Below, piece after piece: positions 1 to 9,793 of a stretch of 64,000 bases of DNA (position 1 is the first letter of the stretch; each line of letters starts with the position of its first letter). The DNA comes from Pseudomonas khavaziana (GTDB lineage Bacteria; Pseudomonadota; Gammaproteobacteria; Pseudomonadales; Pseudomonadaceae). Location: contig NZ_JAHSTT010000001.1 of NCBI RefSeq assembly GCF_019145205.1, positions 620,001 through 684,000 of the forward strand, read 5' to 3'. A program made the position numbers and the translations under genes. The notes under the pieces were generated by a model. That model saw only the letters and a program-made list of their open reading frames with translations, searched no databases and was not told the origin of the DNA.

Positions 1-2257
1 CACCTGCCTGGGCCAGCAGCAGGTTCTGCGGGTCATATTGTTTGAACACTTCAAAGAACAAACCGCTGGAGGCCTGTACCTGTCGCGTACTCTTCGGCGC
101 GCCGGGATGCCCTGCAAACACCAGCCCGGCAATGCGCGCAATCTCACGAAAGCGGCGCAGGGCCAACTCGCCAGCGTTGAGGCTGGCGGCCACATCGCCC
201 AGTAAATGCCGGGGGCTCAACAATGCCGTATTCAACAACTGCGGCCAGTGCACCTCTGTAGCACTCAATAGCTCCAGGCCATAATCATTCACGGCAATCG
301 AAAAGGTCAGCGGTTGCTGTTGGCTGACCCGCCACGCCAGCAAACTCGCCAGGCCCAGATGCACCTGGCGTCCGGCGAACGGGTACAGAAACAGATGCCA
401 GCCTTCGCGTGATTGCAGACTTTCAGCCAGCAGATTCGCGCGTGTCGGCAGGCCGGACCAACGCAGCTGGGTTTGCAATAACGGTTGTACCGCCTGCATC
501 TCCGGGCCCTCGAAGTGCCCCTGCGCCGCAGCATCAAAACGCTCGATCACCGCCTGGGCCAGCTCGTTTGAAAGCGGCATGCGCCCGCCATTCCAGCGGG
601 GCACGGCGGCTTTTTTGGCGTTGCTGCGGCGCACATAGGCGGTCATGTTTTCGACCCGTACCAACTCCAGCAAGCGCCCGGCGAACAGGAAGCCATCTCC
701 TGGCTTGAGCCGGGCAATAAAACCCTCCTCGACACTGCCCAGGTGCTTGCCGCCGCCGCCTTTGCTCCAGAATTTCAGCTGGATACTGGCATCGCTGACG
801 ATGGTCCCCACGCTCATGCGATGGCGACGCGCCAGGCGTGCGTCCGGGACACGCCAGATGCCGTGCTCGTCGGGTTCTACACGGCGGTAATCCGGGTACG
901 CGGTGAGTGACAGGCCGCCGTGGCGCACGAACCCCAGAGCCCAGGCCCAATCCGCGTCGGTGAGGTCGCGATAGGCCCAGGCGCCGCGCACTTCCGCCAG
1001 CAATGCATCCGGGGTAAATCCGCCGCCCAGGGCCATGCTGACCAGGTGTTGTACAAGCACATCCAGCGGTTTGTGCGGCGATTCCCGCGCTTCGATGCGC
1101 CGTTGGGCTATCGCCTCCTGGGCCGCCGCGGCTTCCACCAGCTCCAGGCTGTGTGTCGGCACCAGTGTCACCCGTGATGGCCGCCCGGGCGCATGGCCGG
1201 AGCGCCCGGCGCGCTGCATCAGCCGCGCCACGCCCTTGGCGGAACCGATCTGCAGCACCCGTTCTACCGGCAGGAAGTCCACGCCCAAGTCCAGGCTTGA
1301 GGTGCACACCACCGTCTTGAGCTGGCCGTCTTTCAAGGCGCGCTCCACCCAGTCCCGGGTTTCCCGCGATAACGAGCCGTGGTGCAGGGCAATCAATCCA
1401 GCCCAGTCCGGGCGGGCGTCGAGTATCGCCTGATACCAGATCTCCGATTGTGCCCGGGTATTGGTAAACACCAGGCAACTGCTGCTGGCCTCCACCTCGG
1501 CGACCACTTGCGGCAACATCTTCAAGCCAATATGCCCGGCCCAGGGAAAACGCTCGGTGACGGGCGGCAACAAGGTGTCGACCCTCAATTCCTTGGCTGT
1601 TTGCCCCTGTAGATTGACTCCGCCACCCTGTGGCACCAGCACTTCCAACGCGTGGGCCTGGTTACCCAAGGTCGCCGAGATGCCCCACACCATCAGCTCA
1701 GGATGCCAGCGCCGCAAGCGTGCCAGGGCCAGCTGCAACTGCACGCCGCGCTTATTGCCGATCAACTCGTGCCATTCGTCCACGATCACCATGCGCAGGT
1801 GCGCCAGGCTCGTTTCACTGTCGGCCCGCGCCAGCATCAGCGTCAGGCTTTCCGGGGTGGTGACCAGTGCCGTGGGTTGGCGGCGGGTCTGGCGCGCGCG
1901 TTCACTGCTGCTGGTGTCGCCGGTACGCAGGCCCACGGTCCAGGGAATCTGCAGGGCCTCCAGCGGTGCTTGCAGGGCGCGTGCGGAGTCGGCGGCCAAG
2001 GCACGCATCGGCGTGATCCACAGCACCGTCAGCGGTTCTGCGGGCGGTTTACGCTTGCTCGTGGCGGTCGGGCGGGTGATGGCGAAACGGTTAAGGGCGG
2101 CAAACCACAAGGCATAGGTTTTACCTGCGCCGGTGCTGGCATGCAGCAACCCCGACTGGCCAGCCTTGACCGCTGCCCATACGTTTTTCTGAAAGGCGAA
2201 CGGTTTCCAGCCTTTGGCGGCAAACCATTGTTTGGCGAAATCGTGGGTTTTTGCCAT
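1..2257 (-). CDS. Ligase-associated DEXH-box helicase (Lhr-Core type), 3' end cut by window edge
   Basis: An ATP-dependent 3'-5' DNA helicase of the Lhr-Core family, which in Pseudomonas belongs to a repair cassette with an ATP-dependent ligase, a metallo-beta-lactamase exonuclease and a metallophosphoesterase. The start at 2257 gives [12 protein letters not shown], a Walker A motif STGAGKT (Lys46) and a DEWH Walker B box at about residue 160. The frame is still open at the left edge and reads [19 protein letters not shown] there, as expected near the C-terminus of this family; about 752 codons are present of a usual 800-830. The ligase and exonuclease partners lie at 6957-9592 on the same strand, separated from this gene by the aot operon. 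Whether the phosphoesterase follows downstream cannot be seen. Confidence 0.88.
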   Translation of the reverse strand, partial: MAKTHDFAKQWFAAKGWKPFAFQKNVWAAVKAGQSGLLHASTGAGKTYALWFAALNRFAITRPTATSKRKPPAEPLTVLWITPMRALAADSARALQAPLEALQIPWTVGLRTGDTSSSERARQTRRQPTALVTTPESLTLMLARADSETSLAHLRMVIVDEWHELIGNKRGVQLQLALARLRRWHPELMVWGISATLGNQAHALEVLVPQGGGVNLQGQTAKELRVDTLLPPVTERFPWAGHIGLKMLPQVVAEVEASSSCLVFTNTRAQSEIWYQAILDARPDWAGLIALHHGSLSRETRDWVERALKDGQLKTVVCTSSLDLGVDFLPVERVLQIGSAKGVARLMQRAGRSGHAPGRPSRVTLVPTHSLELVEAAAAQEAIAQRRIEARESPHKPLDVLVQHLVSMALGGGFTPDALLAEVRGAWAYRDLTDADWAWALGFVRHGGLSLTAYPDYRRVEPDEHGIWRVPDARLARRHRMSVGTIVSDASIQLKFWSKGGGGKHLGSVEEGFIARLKPGDGFLFAGRLLELVRVENMTAYVRRSNAKKAAVPRWNGGRMPLSNELAQAVIERFDAAAQGHFEGPEMQAVQPLLQTQLRWSGLPTRANLLAESLQSREGWHLFLYPFAGRQVHLGLASLLAWRVSQQQPLTFSIAVNDYGLELLSATEVHWPQLLNTALLSPRHLLGDVAASLNAGELALRRFREIARIAGLVFAGHPGAPKSTRQVQASSGLFFEVFKQYDPQNLLLAQAG

Positions 2258-2355
2258 TCGGCAACTGACGCTCTGGCGGGCTTAGTTCAAAGACCTCTCA
2301 GGCACCGCCGACGTTCAACTGCCTAATGCCAGTCAGTTAAGCAGGAGCGCTGCAC

Positions 2356-2462
2356 TGTGGCGAGGGAGCTTGCTCCCGCTGGACTGCGCAGCAGTCCAAG
2401 TTTTTTTTGAACAAAGAGCGGGGCCGCTTCGCGCCCCAGCGGGAGCAAGCTCCCTCGCCACA
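2356..2462. repeat. REPIN-like inverted repeat pair
   Basis: Two 27-base arms, tgtggcgagggagcttgctc... and its inverted copy, enclose two smaller hairpins (ggactgc/gcagtcc and ggggc/gcccc) and an 8-T run at 2401-2408. It sits between the aotP stop and the helicase start. The core GAGCTTGCTC differs slightly from the GGGGCTTGCTCCC family elsewhere in the window. It may end aot transcription. Confidence 0.8.
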
Positions 2463-2474
2463 GCAAGCTTGCTC

Positions 2475-3239
2475 CTACTTCAAATTGCCACTTAGAAACT
2501 GCTGCAGGCGCTCGCTTTTCGGATTGCCCAGCACATCCTCTGGCGTGCCTTGCTCTTCCACCAGCCCCTTGTGCAAGAACAGCACCTGGCTTGAGACCTT
2601 GCGCGCAAAGCTCATTTCGTGGGTCACCATGATCATGGTGCGGCCTTCCTCGGCCAGGCCCTGAATTACCTTCAACACTTCACCTACCAGTTCCGGGTCG
2701 AGGGCCGAGGTGGGTTCATCGAACAGCATCACCTCCGGCTCCATGGCCAGGGCACGGGCAATGGCTACCCGCTGTTGCTGGCCGCCGGACAGGAACGCCG
2801 GGTACTGATCAGCTACCCGTGCCGGCAGCCCGACCTTGTCCAGGTAGCGACGGGCGCGGTCTTCGGCTTCTTGCTTGCTGCACCCCAGCACGCGGCGCGG
2901 GGCCATGGTGATGTTTTCCAGCACACTCATATGGCTCCACAGGTTGAAGTGCTGGAACACCATCGCCAATCGTGTGCGCAGACGTTGCAGCTCGGCATCG
3001 TCGGCCACGCGCATGCCGTGGCGGTCGCTGACCATGTGGATCGTCTGGCCGTCCAGGGTCATGGCACCATCGTTGGGAGTTTCCAGGAAGTTGATGCAGC
3101 GCAGGAAGGTGCTCTTGCCCGAGCCGCTGGCGCCGATCAGGCTGATCACATCACCGGTCTTGGCCTTGAGCGATACACCTTTGAGCACTTCATTGTCGCC
3201 ATAGCTTTTATGCAGGCCTTCAACGGTCAGTTTGTACAT
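2475..3239 (-). CDS. aotP: Basic amino-acid ABC transporter ATP-binding protein AotP/HisP
   Basis: The ATPase that powers uptake of arginine/ornithine-type basic amino acids through the AotQM permease. It has a Walker [10 protein letters not shown] near residue 40, the ABC signature [15 protein letters not shown], Walker [13 protein letters not shown] and the switch histidine in [12 protein letters not shown]. At 254 residues it has the normal HisP/AotP length. The start [14 protein letters not shown] is preferred over an upstream in-frame ATG at 3302, which would overlap aotO. It lies 13 bases after aotO as the last gene of the operon. In P. aeruginosa argR follows aotP; here a repeat and then an unrelated helicase follow. 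Confidence 0.9.
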   Translation of the reverse strand: MYKLTVEGLHKSYGDNEVLKGVSLKAKTGDVISLIGASGSGKSTFLRCINFLETPNDGAMTLDGQTIHMVSDRHGMRVADDAELQRLRTRLAMVFQHFNLWSHMSVLENITMAPRRVLGCSKQEAEDRARRYLDKVGLPARVADQYPAFLSGGQQQRVAIARALAMEPEVMLFDEPTSALDPELVGEVLKVIQGLAEEGRTMIMVTHEMSFARKVSSQVLFLHKGLVEEQGTPEDVLGNPKSERLQQFLSGNLK

Positions 3240-3252
3240 GGGGCGTGCATCC

Positions 3253-4371
3253 TCAAGGCGAAAGTAGGTAGCCGCTGCGATAGGCCTGCGTGCCGGCGAC
3301 ATGGCTGATCACCATGCCGGCAGTGGCCATGCGGCGTAGTGAGCGGGCGTAAAGCAGGCCCGCGTGCTGACAGTGCACGGGCGTTACGCGGTCAGTAATA
3401 GGGTCGATGATTTCGGCAATCAGTTGCCCAGCCTCCAGGTATTCACCGGGCAGGGCGCTGAACACCAGCAGGCCGCCCACCGGGGTTGCCACTGGCTCCA
3501 CGGCCGCCAGCGGCGTCGCCGGGTAGGCCAGAGCGGGCAGTGGCGCCAGGTCGCCGCTGATGGCGCCGAAGTGGGTCAGGTAATCGAGGATGGCCTGGCA
3601 GTCCAGGGCGGCCAGGCCATGGTTTACATCGCCTTGGCCGCGCAATTCGACGGTTACCGAAAAGCTGCCCATGGGGATCGGGAAGCGCTCGCCAAAACGT
3701 TGCTGCAACTGCCACCACAGCAGGGTGAAGCACTCATCGAAAGACTGCCCGCCGGAATCGGTGGCCAGCAGGTTGGCCTCCGAGCCGAGGTAGCGTGCAA
3801 GCGGTTCCACCCGCGGCCAGGCTTCGGGGGTGGTGTACAGGTGCGCCACGGCTTCGAAGTCGCAATGCAGGTCCAGCACCATGTCGGCATCACAGGCAAG
3901 GCGTTGCAGCACCAGGCGTTGGGAGTGCAGTTGGGTCGAGGCGCTTTGCGCGGCCAGAGCGGCGGCCAGTGCGGTACGGATCAAACCGGTGTTGTGCTGG
4001 GGATCATCGCCCAGCAGGCCTTCGACCTGGTTACCGACGTCGTCACTGAGGTCGACAAACCAACGATTGAAGTTCTGCCCGCTTTCCAGTTCGTAGCGGC
4101 CCAAGGGGACGTCCATCAACACTTGTTCGAGGCCCACCGGGTTAGCGACGGGCACCAGCACGATTTCGCTGCGCAAACGGCCGGCCGCCTCCAGCTGGGC
4201 CAGGCGCGCCTTGAGATGCCAGGCCACCAGCATTCCCGGCAATTCGTCGGCGTGCAGCGATGACTGGATGTAAATCTTGCCTTCGGCCTGTTCCGGGCCG
4301 AAGTGGAAGCTGTGAATCTGTCGCGCCGTGCCTGGCAGCGGCGCAAGCAGATCATGTCGCTGATGTCGCAT
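3253..4371 (-). CDS. aotO: AotO-like succinylglutamate desuccinylase/aspartoacylase family protein
   Basis: A zinc-dependent acylase-fold protein (M14/AstE-AspA family) inside the basic amino-acid transporter operon. Metal-site motifs are visible: LHADE near residue 40 (His and Glu ligands) and DLHCD near residue 170 (His ligand), with a C-terminal region containing VELRGQGD. The length of 372 residues fits AotO. The start at 4371 is backed by GGAG seven to ten bases upstream. It lies between aotM (9-base gap) and aotP. The natural substrate of AotO is not established; its place suggests deacylation or modification of imported amino-acid derivatives. Confidence 0.8.
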   Translation of the reverse strand: MRHQRHDLLAPLPGTARQIHSFHFGPEQAEGKIYIQSSLHADELPGMLVAWHLKARLAQLEAAGRLRSEIVLVPVANPVGLEQVLMDVPLGRYELESGQNFNRWFVDLSDDVGNQVEGLLGDDPQHNTGLIRTALAAALAAQSASTQLHSQRLVLQRLACDADMVLDLHCDFEAVAHLYTTPEAWPRVEPLARYLGSEANLLATDSGGQSFDECFTLLWWQLQQRFGERFPIPMGSFSVTVELRGQGDVNHGLAALDCQAILDYLTHFGAISGDLAPLPALAYPATPLAAVEPVATPVGGLLVFSALPGEYLEAGQLIAEIIDPITDRVTPVHCQHAGLLYARSLRRMATAGMVISHVAGTQAYRSGYLLSP

Positions 4372-4380
4372 GCAGGCTCC

Positions 4381-5091
4381 TTAATGGCTCGGCCCGAGGA
4401 AGGCCAGCCAGCGGCGCTCCGCCAGGCGGAACAGGCCGACCAGGGCAAAGGTCACCGCGAGGTAGATCAGCGCGGCGATGCCGAACGATTGAAAGGTCAT
4501 GAAGGTGGCGGAGTTGGCGTCCCGTGCCACCTTGAGGATGTCCGGGATGGTTGCGGTAAACGCCACCGTGGTCGAGTGCAGCATCAGGATCACTTCGTTG
4601 CTGTAGTAGGGTAACGAACGCCGCAGGGCCGACGGCATGATCACATAGGCGTACAGCTTCCAGCCGCTGAGGCCGTAGGCCTTGGCCGCCTCGACTTCGC
4701 CGTGGGCCATGCTGCGGATCGCCCCGGCGAAAATCTCCGTGGTGTAGGCGCAGGTGTTGAGGGCGAAGGCCAGAATGGTGCAATTCATTGCATCGCGAAA
4801 GAACGCATCCAGCACCGGCTGAGCGCGCACTGCCGCAATGCTGTAGATGCCGGTGTAGCAGATCAACAACTGGATATAGAGCGGCGTGCCGCGAAACAGG
4901 TAGGTGTAGAACTGCACCGGCCAACGCACCAGGCGCTTGCGCGAGACGCGGGCGATGGACAGCGGGATCGACACCAGGAAACCGATGACGAGGGCGGCGC
5001 TGAGCAGCCACATCGTCATGGCCAGTCCGGTGATGTGCTGGCCATCGCTGTAAAGGAAGGGGCGCCAGTATTCCTGCAATAGTTCGATCAT
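4381..5091 (-). CDS. aotM: Basic amino-acid ABC transporter permease AotM/HisM
   Basis: An inner-membrane permease subunit of the polar amino-acid family, pairing with AotQ. The 236-residue protein has about five hydrophobic segments and the ABC-ATPase contact loop around EVEAAKAYGLSGWKLYAYVIMPSALR (EAA motif, about residues 135-160). Its ATG overlaps the aotQ stop by four bases (ATGA), a sign of translational coupling. The start MIELLQEYW matches HisM-type N-termini. Confidence 0.9.
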   Translation of the reverse strand: MIELLQEYWRPFLYSDGQHITGLAMTMWLLSAALVIGFLVSIPLSIARVSRKRLVRWPVQFYTYLFRGTPLYIQLLICYTGIYSIAAVRAQPVLDAFFRDAMNCTILAFALNTCAYTTEIFAGAIRSMAHGEVEAAKAYGLSGWKLYAYVIMPSALRRSLPYYSNEVILMLHSTTVAFTATIPDILKVARDANSATFMTFQSFGIAALIYLAVTFALVGLFRLAERRWLAFLGPSH

Positions 5092-5816
5092 CGCACTGCC
5101 TCCCGGGCGCCTGCAGAGTAGCGACGTTCAAGACGGCGCAAGACAATATTGGAGGCGCTGGTGATCAACAGGTAGATCAGCGCGGCGAGTACCAGAAAGT
5201 AGAACAGTTGATAGGTGCTCTTGCCCGCGTCCTGGGCCGCCTTGACCAAGTCCGCCAGGCCAATGATCGACACCAGCGCGGTGGCCTTGAGCATCACCAT
5301 CCAGTTATTGCCGATGCCCGGCAGGGCAAAGCGCATCATTTGTGGAAAGGTCACGTAGCGAAACCGCTGGCCGCGCTTGAGCCCGTAGGCGGTGGCGGCT
5401 TCCAGTTGACCACGGGGCACCGCGAGGATCGCGCCGCGAAACGTCTCGGTGAAATAGGCGCCGTAGATAAAGCCGAGGGTAATCACCCCGGCGCTGAAGG
5501 GGTCAATCTCGATGTATTCCCATTCCATGAAGTCGGTGAAGCCGCTGAGCCAGGTCTGCAGGCTGTAGAAAATCAACAGCATCAGCACCAGGTCGGGCAC
5601 CCCGCGAATCAACGTGGTGTAGAGCTGGGCGGGAATGCGCAGGAAGGGCAGGCTGGACAGTTTGGCGCTGGCGCCGAGCAGGCCCAGCAAGACGCTGACG
5701 GCCAGGGACAGCACCGACAGCTTGATGGTCATCCAAGTGCCTTGCAGCAACAGCGGGCCGAAACCCTTCAAGCTGAACGCGCCCAGCCCGAGGGTTTGCA
5801 ACAGATCTTCGAACAT
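5088..5816 (-). CDS. aotQ: Basic amino-acid ABC transporter permease AotQ/HisQ
   Basis: The second inner-membrane permease of the basic amino-acid importer. It is 242 residues, starts MFEDLLQTLGLG, and has multiple transmembrane segments and an EAA loop near QLEAATAYGLKRGQRF. It is transcribed with aotJ (56-base gap) and overlaps aotM by four bases. The permease heterodimer AotQM should carry substrate handed over by AotJ, driven by AotP. Confidence 0.9.
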   Translation of the reverse strand: MFEDLLQTLGLGAFSLKGFGPLLLQGTWMTIKLSVLSLAVSVLLGLLGASAKLSSLPFLRIPAQLYTTLIRGVPDLVLMLLIFYSLQTWLSGFTDFMEWEYIEIDPFSAGVITLGFIYGAYFTETFRGAILAVPRGQLEAATAYGLKRGQRFRYVTFPQMMRFALPGIGNNWMVMLKATALVSIIGLADLVKAAQDAGKSTYQLFYFLVLAALIYLLITSASNIVLRRLERRYSAGAREAVR

Positions 5817-5872
5817 AAATCAGGACCTATGGCGATAAGAAAGCGCCCCGGAGAGGCAGGGCGCCCCAGGCA

Positions 5873-6652
5873 TTATTTGCCGCTGTACAGGTTCAGATCG
5901 CCAAAGTGTTTTTTCTGGATGGTGGCGTAGGTGCCATCATCGTGTAACGCTTTGATACCTTTATCCAAAAGGGCCTTCAGCTCAGTGTTACCTTTTTTGA
6001 TACCGATGGCAGTTTTCGACGGCAGCAACGGATCGTCGATGGCAGCGCTGACTTCGTAGCCGGCACCGGCTGGCGACTTGAGAAAGCCCAGCTCGGCTTG
6101 CAGCATGTCCTGCACGGAAGCATCAAGGCGTCCGGAGGTGAGGTCAGCGTAGACCTGGTCCTGATTGGCGTACGCCTTGGTGGTCACACCGGCTTTATCC
6201 AGCACGGCCTTGGCATAGGCTTCCTGGATGGTGCCTTGCTCGTAGCCTACGGACTTGCCCTTGAGGGACTCAGGCGTCGAATACCCTGCGCCTTTCTTGA
6301 ACACCAGCGAAGTCGGACCGGAGAACAGTTCGCTGGAGAAGTCGATCGCCTTCTCGCGCACCGGGGTCACGGTCATGGAAGAAATCACACCGTCGAACTT
6401 GTTGGCTTTCAGGCCGGGAATCATGCCGTCAAAGTCACTTTCGACCCACTTGCACTTGACCTTCAGCTCCGCGCAGATCGCATTGCCCAGGTCGATATCG
6501 AAGCCCACCAGGCTGCCGTCGGCGGCTTTGGATTCGAACGGTGCGTAGGAGGGGTCTACACCAAAACGCAATTCCTTGTATTCCTTGGCGCTGGCAACAC
6601 CAGCAGCCATGCACAAAGCCAGTGCAGAAAGGGTCAGCAATGCTTTTTTCAT
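5873..6652 (-). CDS. aotJ: Basic amino-acid (arginine/ornithine/lysine) periplasmic binding protein AotJ
   Basis: A periplasmic solute-binding protein of the HisJ/ArgT/LAO family. A Sec signal peptide MKKALLTLSALALCMAAGVASA ends near residue 22. The mature part has the family landmarks LRFGVDPSYAPFESK, GFDIDLGNAIC and DGVISSMTVTPVREKAIDF. The chosen start at 6652 gives 259 residues, and an upstream in-frame ATG would spoil the signal peptide. It is the first gene of aotJQMOP. Exact specificity (arginine and ornithine, versus lysine or histidine) cannot be read from the sequence. Confidence 0.9.
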   Translation of the reverse strand: MKKALLTLSALALCMAAGVASAKEYKELRFGVDPSYAPFESKAADGSLVGFDIDLGNAICAELKVKCKWVESDFDGMIPGLKANKFDGVISSMTVTPVREKAIDFSSELFSGPTSLVFKKGAGYSTPESLKGKSVGYEQGTIQEAYAKAVLDKAGVTTKAYANQDQVYADLTSGRLDASVQDMLQAELGFLKSPAGAGYEVSAAIDDPLLPSKTAIGIKKGNTELKALLDKGIKALHDDGTYATIQKKHFGDLNLYSGK

Positions 6653-6860
6653 TAGGTAATCCCTGGAAACCAAGATAAGCGCTTTTGGCGCGTTTAGGAC
6701 TGTTACTGAGCGGTGTCAGACGGATCACAAGTAGCAATTTCTGCACCATAGTTCCGGATGGGCGTTTTAAAAGGTGGGATAAGGCAAGGCTGAGCGTAGG
6801 AGATGCCCGAAAATGGGCATCAAAAAATGGGTGCACTGTTTCAGGTCGTGTGGAGATTCC

Positions 6861-6947
6861 AATGTGGGGCTTGCTCCCGATAGCAGTGTGTCAGTCAATA
6901 CATGCTTGGCTGACAGCCTGCTATCGGGAGCAAGCCCCCTCCCACAG
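6861..6947. repeat. REPIN (GGGGCTTGCTCCCGATAGC family)
   Basis: Inverted REP arms atgtggggcttgctcccgat and atcgggagcaagccccctcc enclose a second inverted pair tgtcag/ctgaca. It lies in the 304-base gap between aotJ and the ligase gene, which also must hold the aotJ promoter. No other gene is visible in that gap. Confidence 0.85.
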
Positions 6948-6956
6948 GGATTTGCG

Positions 6957-8591
6957 TCAAGTCAGTAGGTCTTGCAGTGTGGCAAGGTTGTCAGCTTCAT
7001 CCACCGTCTTATCCTGCCGCCAGCGCAACATCCGCGGAAACCGCACCGCGATCCCGCTCTTGTGTCGCTTGGACAGGGCGATACCCTCAAAGCCCAGCTC
7101 AAATACCATGCTTGGCGTCACACTGCTGACCGGGCCGAATTTTTCCACCGTGGTTTTGCGCACGATGGCGTCCACCTTGCGCATTTCTTCGTCGGTCAAC
7201 CCGGAGTACGCCTTGGCGAACGGCACCAGGGTGCGCTCGCTGCCTGGCGGGCCATCCCACACCGCGAAGGTGTAGTCGCTGTACAGGCTGGCGCGCCGGC
7301 CATGGCCACGCTGGGCGTAGATCAACACGGCGTCGACGCTGAAGGGGTCGACTTTCCACTTCCACCACAGGCCCATGTCCTTGGTGCGGCCCACGCCATA
7401 GAGGCCTTGGCGATCCTTGAGCATCATGCCCTCGACACCAAGGCTGCGCGAGGCTTCGCGCTGCTCGGCCAACGCTGCCCAGGTCGGCCCCTCGAGCAGT
7501 GGTGAGGGCAGCAACACGGGTTGGTTACACTGAGCGATCACGCGTTCCAGCTGTGTGCGACGCTCAGCCTGGATGTGGTTGCGCCAGTCATCGCCCTGAA
7601 ACTCCAGCAGGTCGTAGGCCAGAACCGCGACCGGCGCGTCCTCCAGGACTTTTTTGCTCAGGGTCTTGCGGCCAATCCTCTGTTGCAGCAACGCAAAGGG
7701 TTGCACCGAGTCTTTCCACACCACGATTTCGCCATCGATCACCGTGCCGTCGGGCAGGCCACTCACCAGGCTGTGCAGCTCGGGGAAGCGCTCAGTCACC
7801 AACTCTTCGCCCCGGGACCAGATCCACAGGCGCCCTTCGCGCTTGACCAGTTGCGCGCGAATGCCATCAAACTTCCATTCCACCTGCCAATCGGCGGGTG
7901 ACCCGAGCAGCGTGTCGAATTGCTCCACCGGTTGCGCCAACCCATGGGCAAGAAAAAACGGATACGGCTGCCCACCTCGTTGCGCATGCTCGTCGGATGA
8001 TTCGGCAGCGATCAGCTTGAGATAGCCCGCAGCCGTCGGGCGATTCGACAAGTCGGTGTAGCCCACCAACCGCTGGGCCACGCGCTTGCTATCGAGGTCG
8101 GCCATGGTGGCAAGGGCGCGGGTGACCAGCAGCTTGGACACCCCGACGCGGAAGCTGCCGGTGATCAGCTTGATGCACACCATCAGGCTCGGCTGGTCCA
8201 ACTGCGCCCAGAGTGCCGGCAGTCGTTCGGCCAGGTCCATGGGCGAAAGCCCACGCAGTGGCAGCAATTTGTCTTCCAGCCACACCGCCAGGCCGTCCTC
8301 GGAGCTGTAGGTGGATTCGGGTAGGAGCAGGGAAATCGTCTCGGCCAAGTCACCCACTGACTGGTAGCTCTCCTCGAACAGCCAGGGTTCGATGCCGGCC
8401 GCTTCGGTGGCCATGTCCCGTAGCAGGCGCGTGGGCACCAGTTGCCGCGGCCGTCCACCGGAGAGGAAGTACACCGCCCATGCAGCATCTGCTGGCGGCG
8501 CTTGCAGGAAGTAGGTTTGCAGCGCCGCGAGCTTGGCATTGCTGGAGGTGGTGGCGTCGAGGTTGGCGTACAACTCGGCGAAGGCTTTCAT
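6957..8591 (-). CDS. ATP-dependent DNA ligase (LigC/Exo-Lig-Lhr cassette type)
   Basis: An ATP-dependent DNA ligase that seals nicks through a lysyl-AMP intermediate. An N-terminal DNA-binding domain (about residues 1-200) is followed by the nucleotidyltransferase domain with motif I WKFDGIR (nucleophile Lys240), motif III VIDGEIVVW and motif IV EGMMLKD, then an OB-fold domain ending RFPRMLRWRQDK. At 544 residues it matches ligases of this cassette rather than LigD (no polymerase or phosphoesterase domain). Its ATG overlaps the stop of the exonuclease gene by four bases, so the two are translationally coupled. It supplements the NAD-dependent LigA in repair, probably of damaged or modified ends. 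Confidence 0.92.
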   Translation of the reverse strand: MKAFAELYANLDATTSSNAKLAALQTYFLQAPPADAAWAVYFLSGGRPRQLVPTRLLRDMATEAAGIEPWLFEESYQSVGDLAETISLLLPESTYSSEDGLAVWLEDKLLPLRGLSPMDLAERLPALWAQLDQPSLMVCIKLITGSFRVGVSKLLVTRALATMADLDSKRVAQRLVGYTDLSNRPTAAGYLKLIAAESSDEHAQRGGQPYPFFLAHGLAQPVEQFDTLLGSPADWQVEWKFDGIRAQLVKREGRLWIWSRGEELVTERFPELHSLVSGLPDGTVIDGEIVVWKDSVQPFALLQQRIGRKTLSKKVLEDAPVAVLAYDLLEFQGDDWRNHIQAERRTQLERVIAQCNQPVLLPSPLLEGPTWAALAEQREASRSLGVEGMMLKDRQGLYGVGRTKDMGLWWKWKVDPFSVDAVLIYAQRGHGRRASLYSDYTFAVWDGPPGSERTLVPFAKAYSGLTDEEMRKVDAIVRKTTVEKFGPVSSVTPSMVFELGFEGIALSKRHKSGIAVRFPRMLRWRQDKTVDEADNLATLQDLLT

Positions 8592-9592
8592 GCCGTAGCC
8601 TCTTCTTCGTCGTCACCGTACTCGGTGGTGAAACCCTGGGCGTCCAAGCCCTTTTCCCGCAGATGACGTACCAGCACGCCGACTGAGCCGTGGGTAACCA
8701 TCACCCGTTCGGCACCGGTTTGTTCGATGGCCCATAACAGTCCGGGCCAATCGGCGTGGTCCGACAGCACAAAGCCACGGTCCACGCCACGCCGCCGACG
8801 GGTACCACGCAGACGCATCCAGCCACTGGCGAAGGCGTCGCTGTAGTCGCCGAAGCGGCGCATCCAGGTGCTGCCGCCGGCGGAGGGCGGGGCGATGATC
8901 AGTGCTTGGCGCAACAGCGGGTCGGTCTTCTTGAAATCGCCGGCATACAGCGTCTCGGGAATGTAGATGCCGGCTTCACGATAGACCCGGTTCAAGGGCT
9001 CGACTGCGCCGTGGCTGAGGATCGGGCCGATGCTGGCGTCGAGGCCATGGAGAATGCGCTGGGCCTTGCCGAAGGAGTAGCAGAACAACACGCTCGCCTT
9101 GCCGTTGGCGATATTGGCCCGCCACCAGTCGTTGATCCCCGCGAAAATCTGCGCCTGGGGCTGCCAGCGGTAGATCGGCAGGCCGAACGTGGATTCGGTG
9201 ATAAAGGTATGGCAACGCACCGGTTCAAACGGCGCACAGGTGCCATCGGGTTCAACCTTGTAGTCCCCGGACGCTACCCACACTTCGCCCTGGTATTCCA
9301 GGCGCACCTGGGCCGAACCGAGCACGTGCCCGGCCGGATGAAAGCTCAAGGTCACGCCGTGATGCTCCAAGCGTTCGCCGTAGGCCAGGGTTTGCAGGTT
9401 GATGTCCTGGCCCAGGCGCCAGCGCAGGATGCCTTCGCCTGGGGCGGCAGCCAGGTAATGCTGGTTGCCGGTGCGCGCGTGGTCGCCATGGGCATGGGTG
9501 ATCACGGCGCGCTCCACCGGACGCCAGGGGTCGATATAGAAATCACCTGCAGGGCAATAGAGGCCTTCGGGGCGGGCGATGACAAGGTCCAT
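8588..9592 (-). CDS. Ligase-associated DNA exonuclease (metallo-beta-lactamase fold)
   Basis: A nuclease of the metallo-beta-lactamase/beta-CASP-like superfamily (TIGR04122 type) that is found beside ATP-dependent ligases. The metal-binding motif HAHGDH is at residues 33-38, a further ligand His is in FHPAGHVLGS near residue 85, and the aspartate is in VASGDYK near residue 110. The beta-CASP-like part holds VLFCYSFGKAQRI and VMVTHGS. The length of 334 residues is typical. It is the first gene of the Exo-Lig pair and overlaps the ligase start by four bases. The expected role is trimming DNA ends before ligation. Confidence 0.9.
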   Translation of the reverse strand: MDLVIARPEGLYCPAGDFYIDPWRPVERAVITHAHGDHARTGNQHYLAAAPGEGILRWRLGQDINLQTLAYGERLEHHGVTLSFHPAGHVLGSAQVRLEYQGEVWVASGDYKVEPDGTCAPFEPVRCHTFITESTFGLPIYRWQPQAQIFAGINDWWRANIANGKASVLFCYSFGKAQRILHGLDASIGPILSHGAVEPLNRVYREAGIYIPETLYAGDFKKTDPLLRQALIIAPPSAGGSTWMRRFGDYSDAFASGWMRLRGTRRRRGVDRGFVLSDHADWPGLLWAIEQTGAERVMVTHGSVGVLVRHLREKGLDAQGFTTEYGDDEEEATA

Positions 9593-9670
9593 GGGGTTGC
9601 CGTGGGCAATGGGCTTATCAGTTAGGAGGCGAGGGCGGTGCGAGAAGTTCTATCTGATATACATGGGGCC

Positions 9671-9765
9671 AAATGTGGGAGGGGGCTTGCTCTCGATAGC
9701 AGTAGTTAAGTCAATGAATGTGTTGACTGTGACACCGCTATCGGGAGCAAGCCCCTCCCACATTT
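9671..9765. repeat. REPIN (GGGGCTTGCTCCCGATAGC family)
   Basis: Inverted arms aaatgtgggagggggcttgc and its complement near 9765 flank a small tcaat...gttga-type inner dyad. It occupies most of the 201-base gap between quiP and the exonuclease gene. One arm has a ctc to ctt-type change, so the pairing is imperfect. Confidence 0.88.
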
Positions 9766-9793
9766 GGATTCGGTTTCTGCTGGGAAAACCGGG

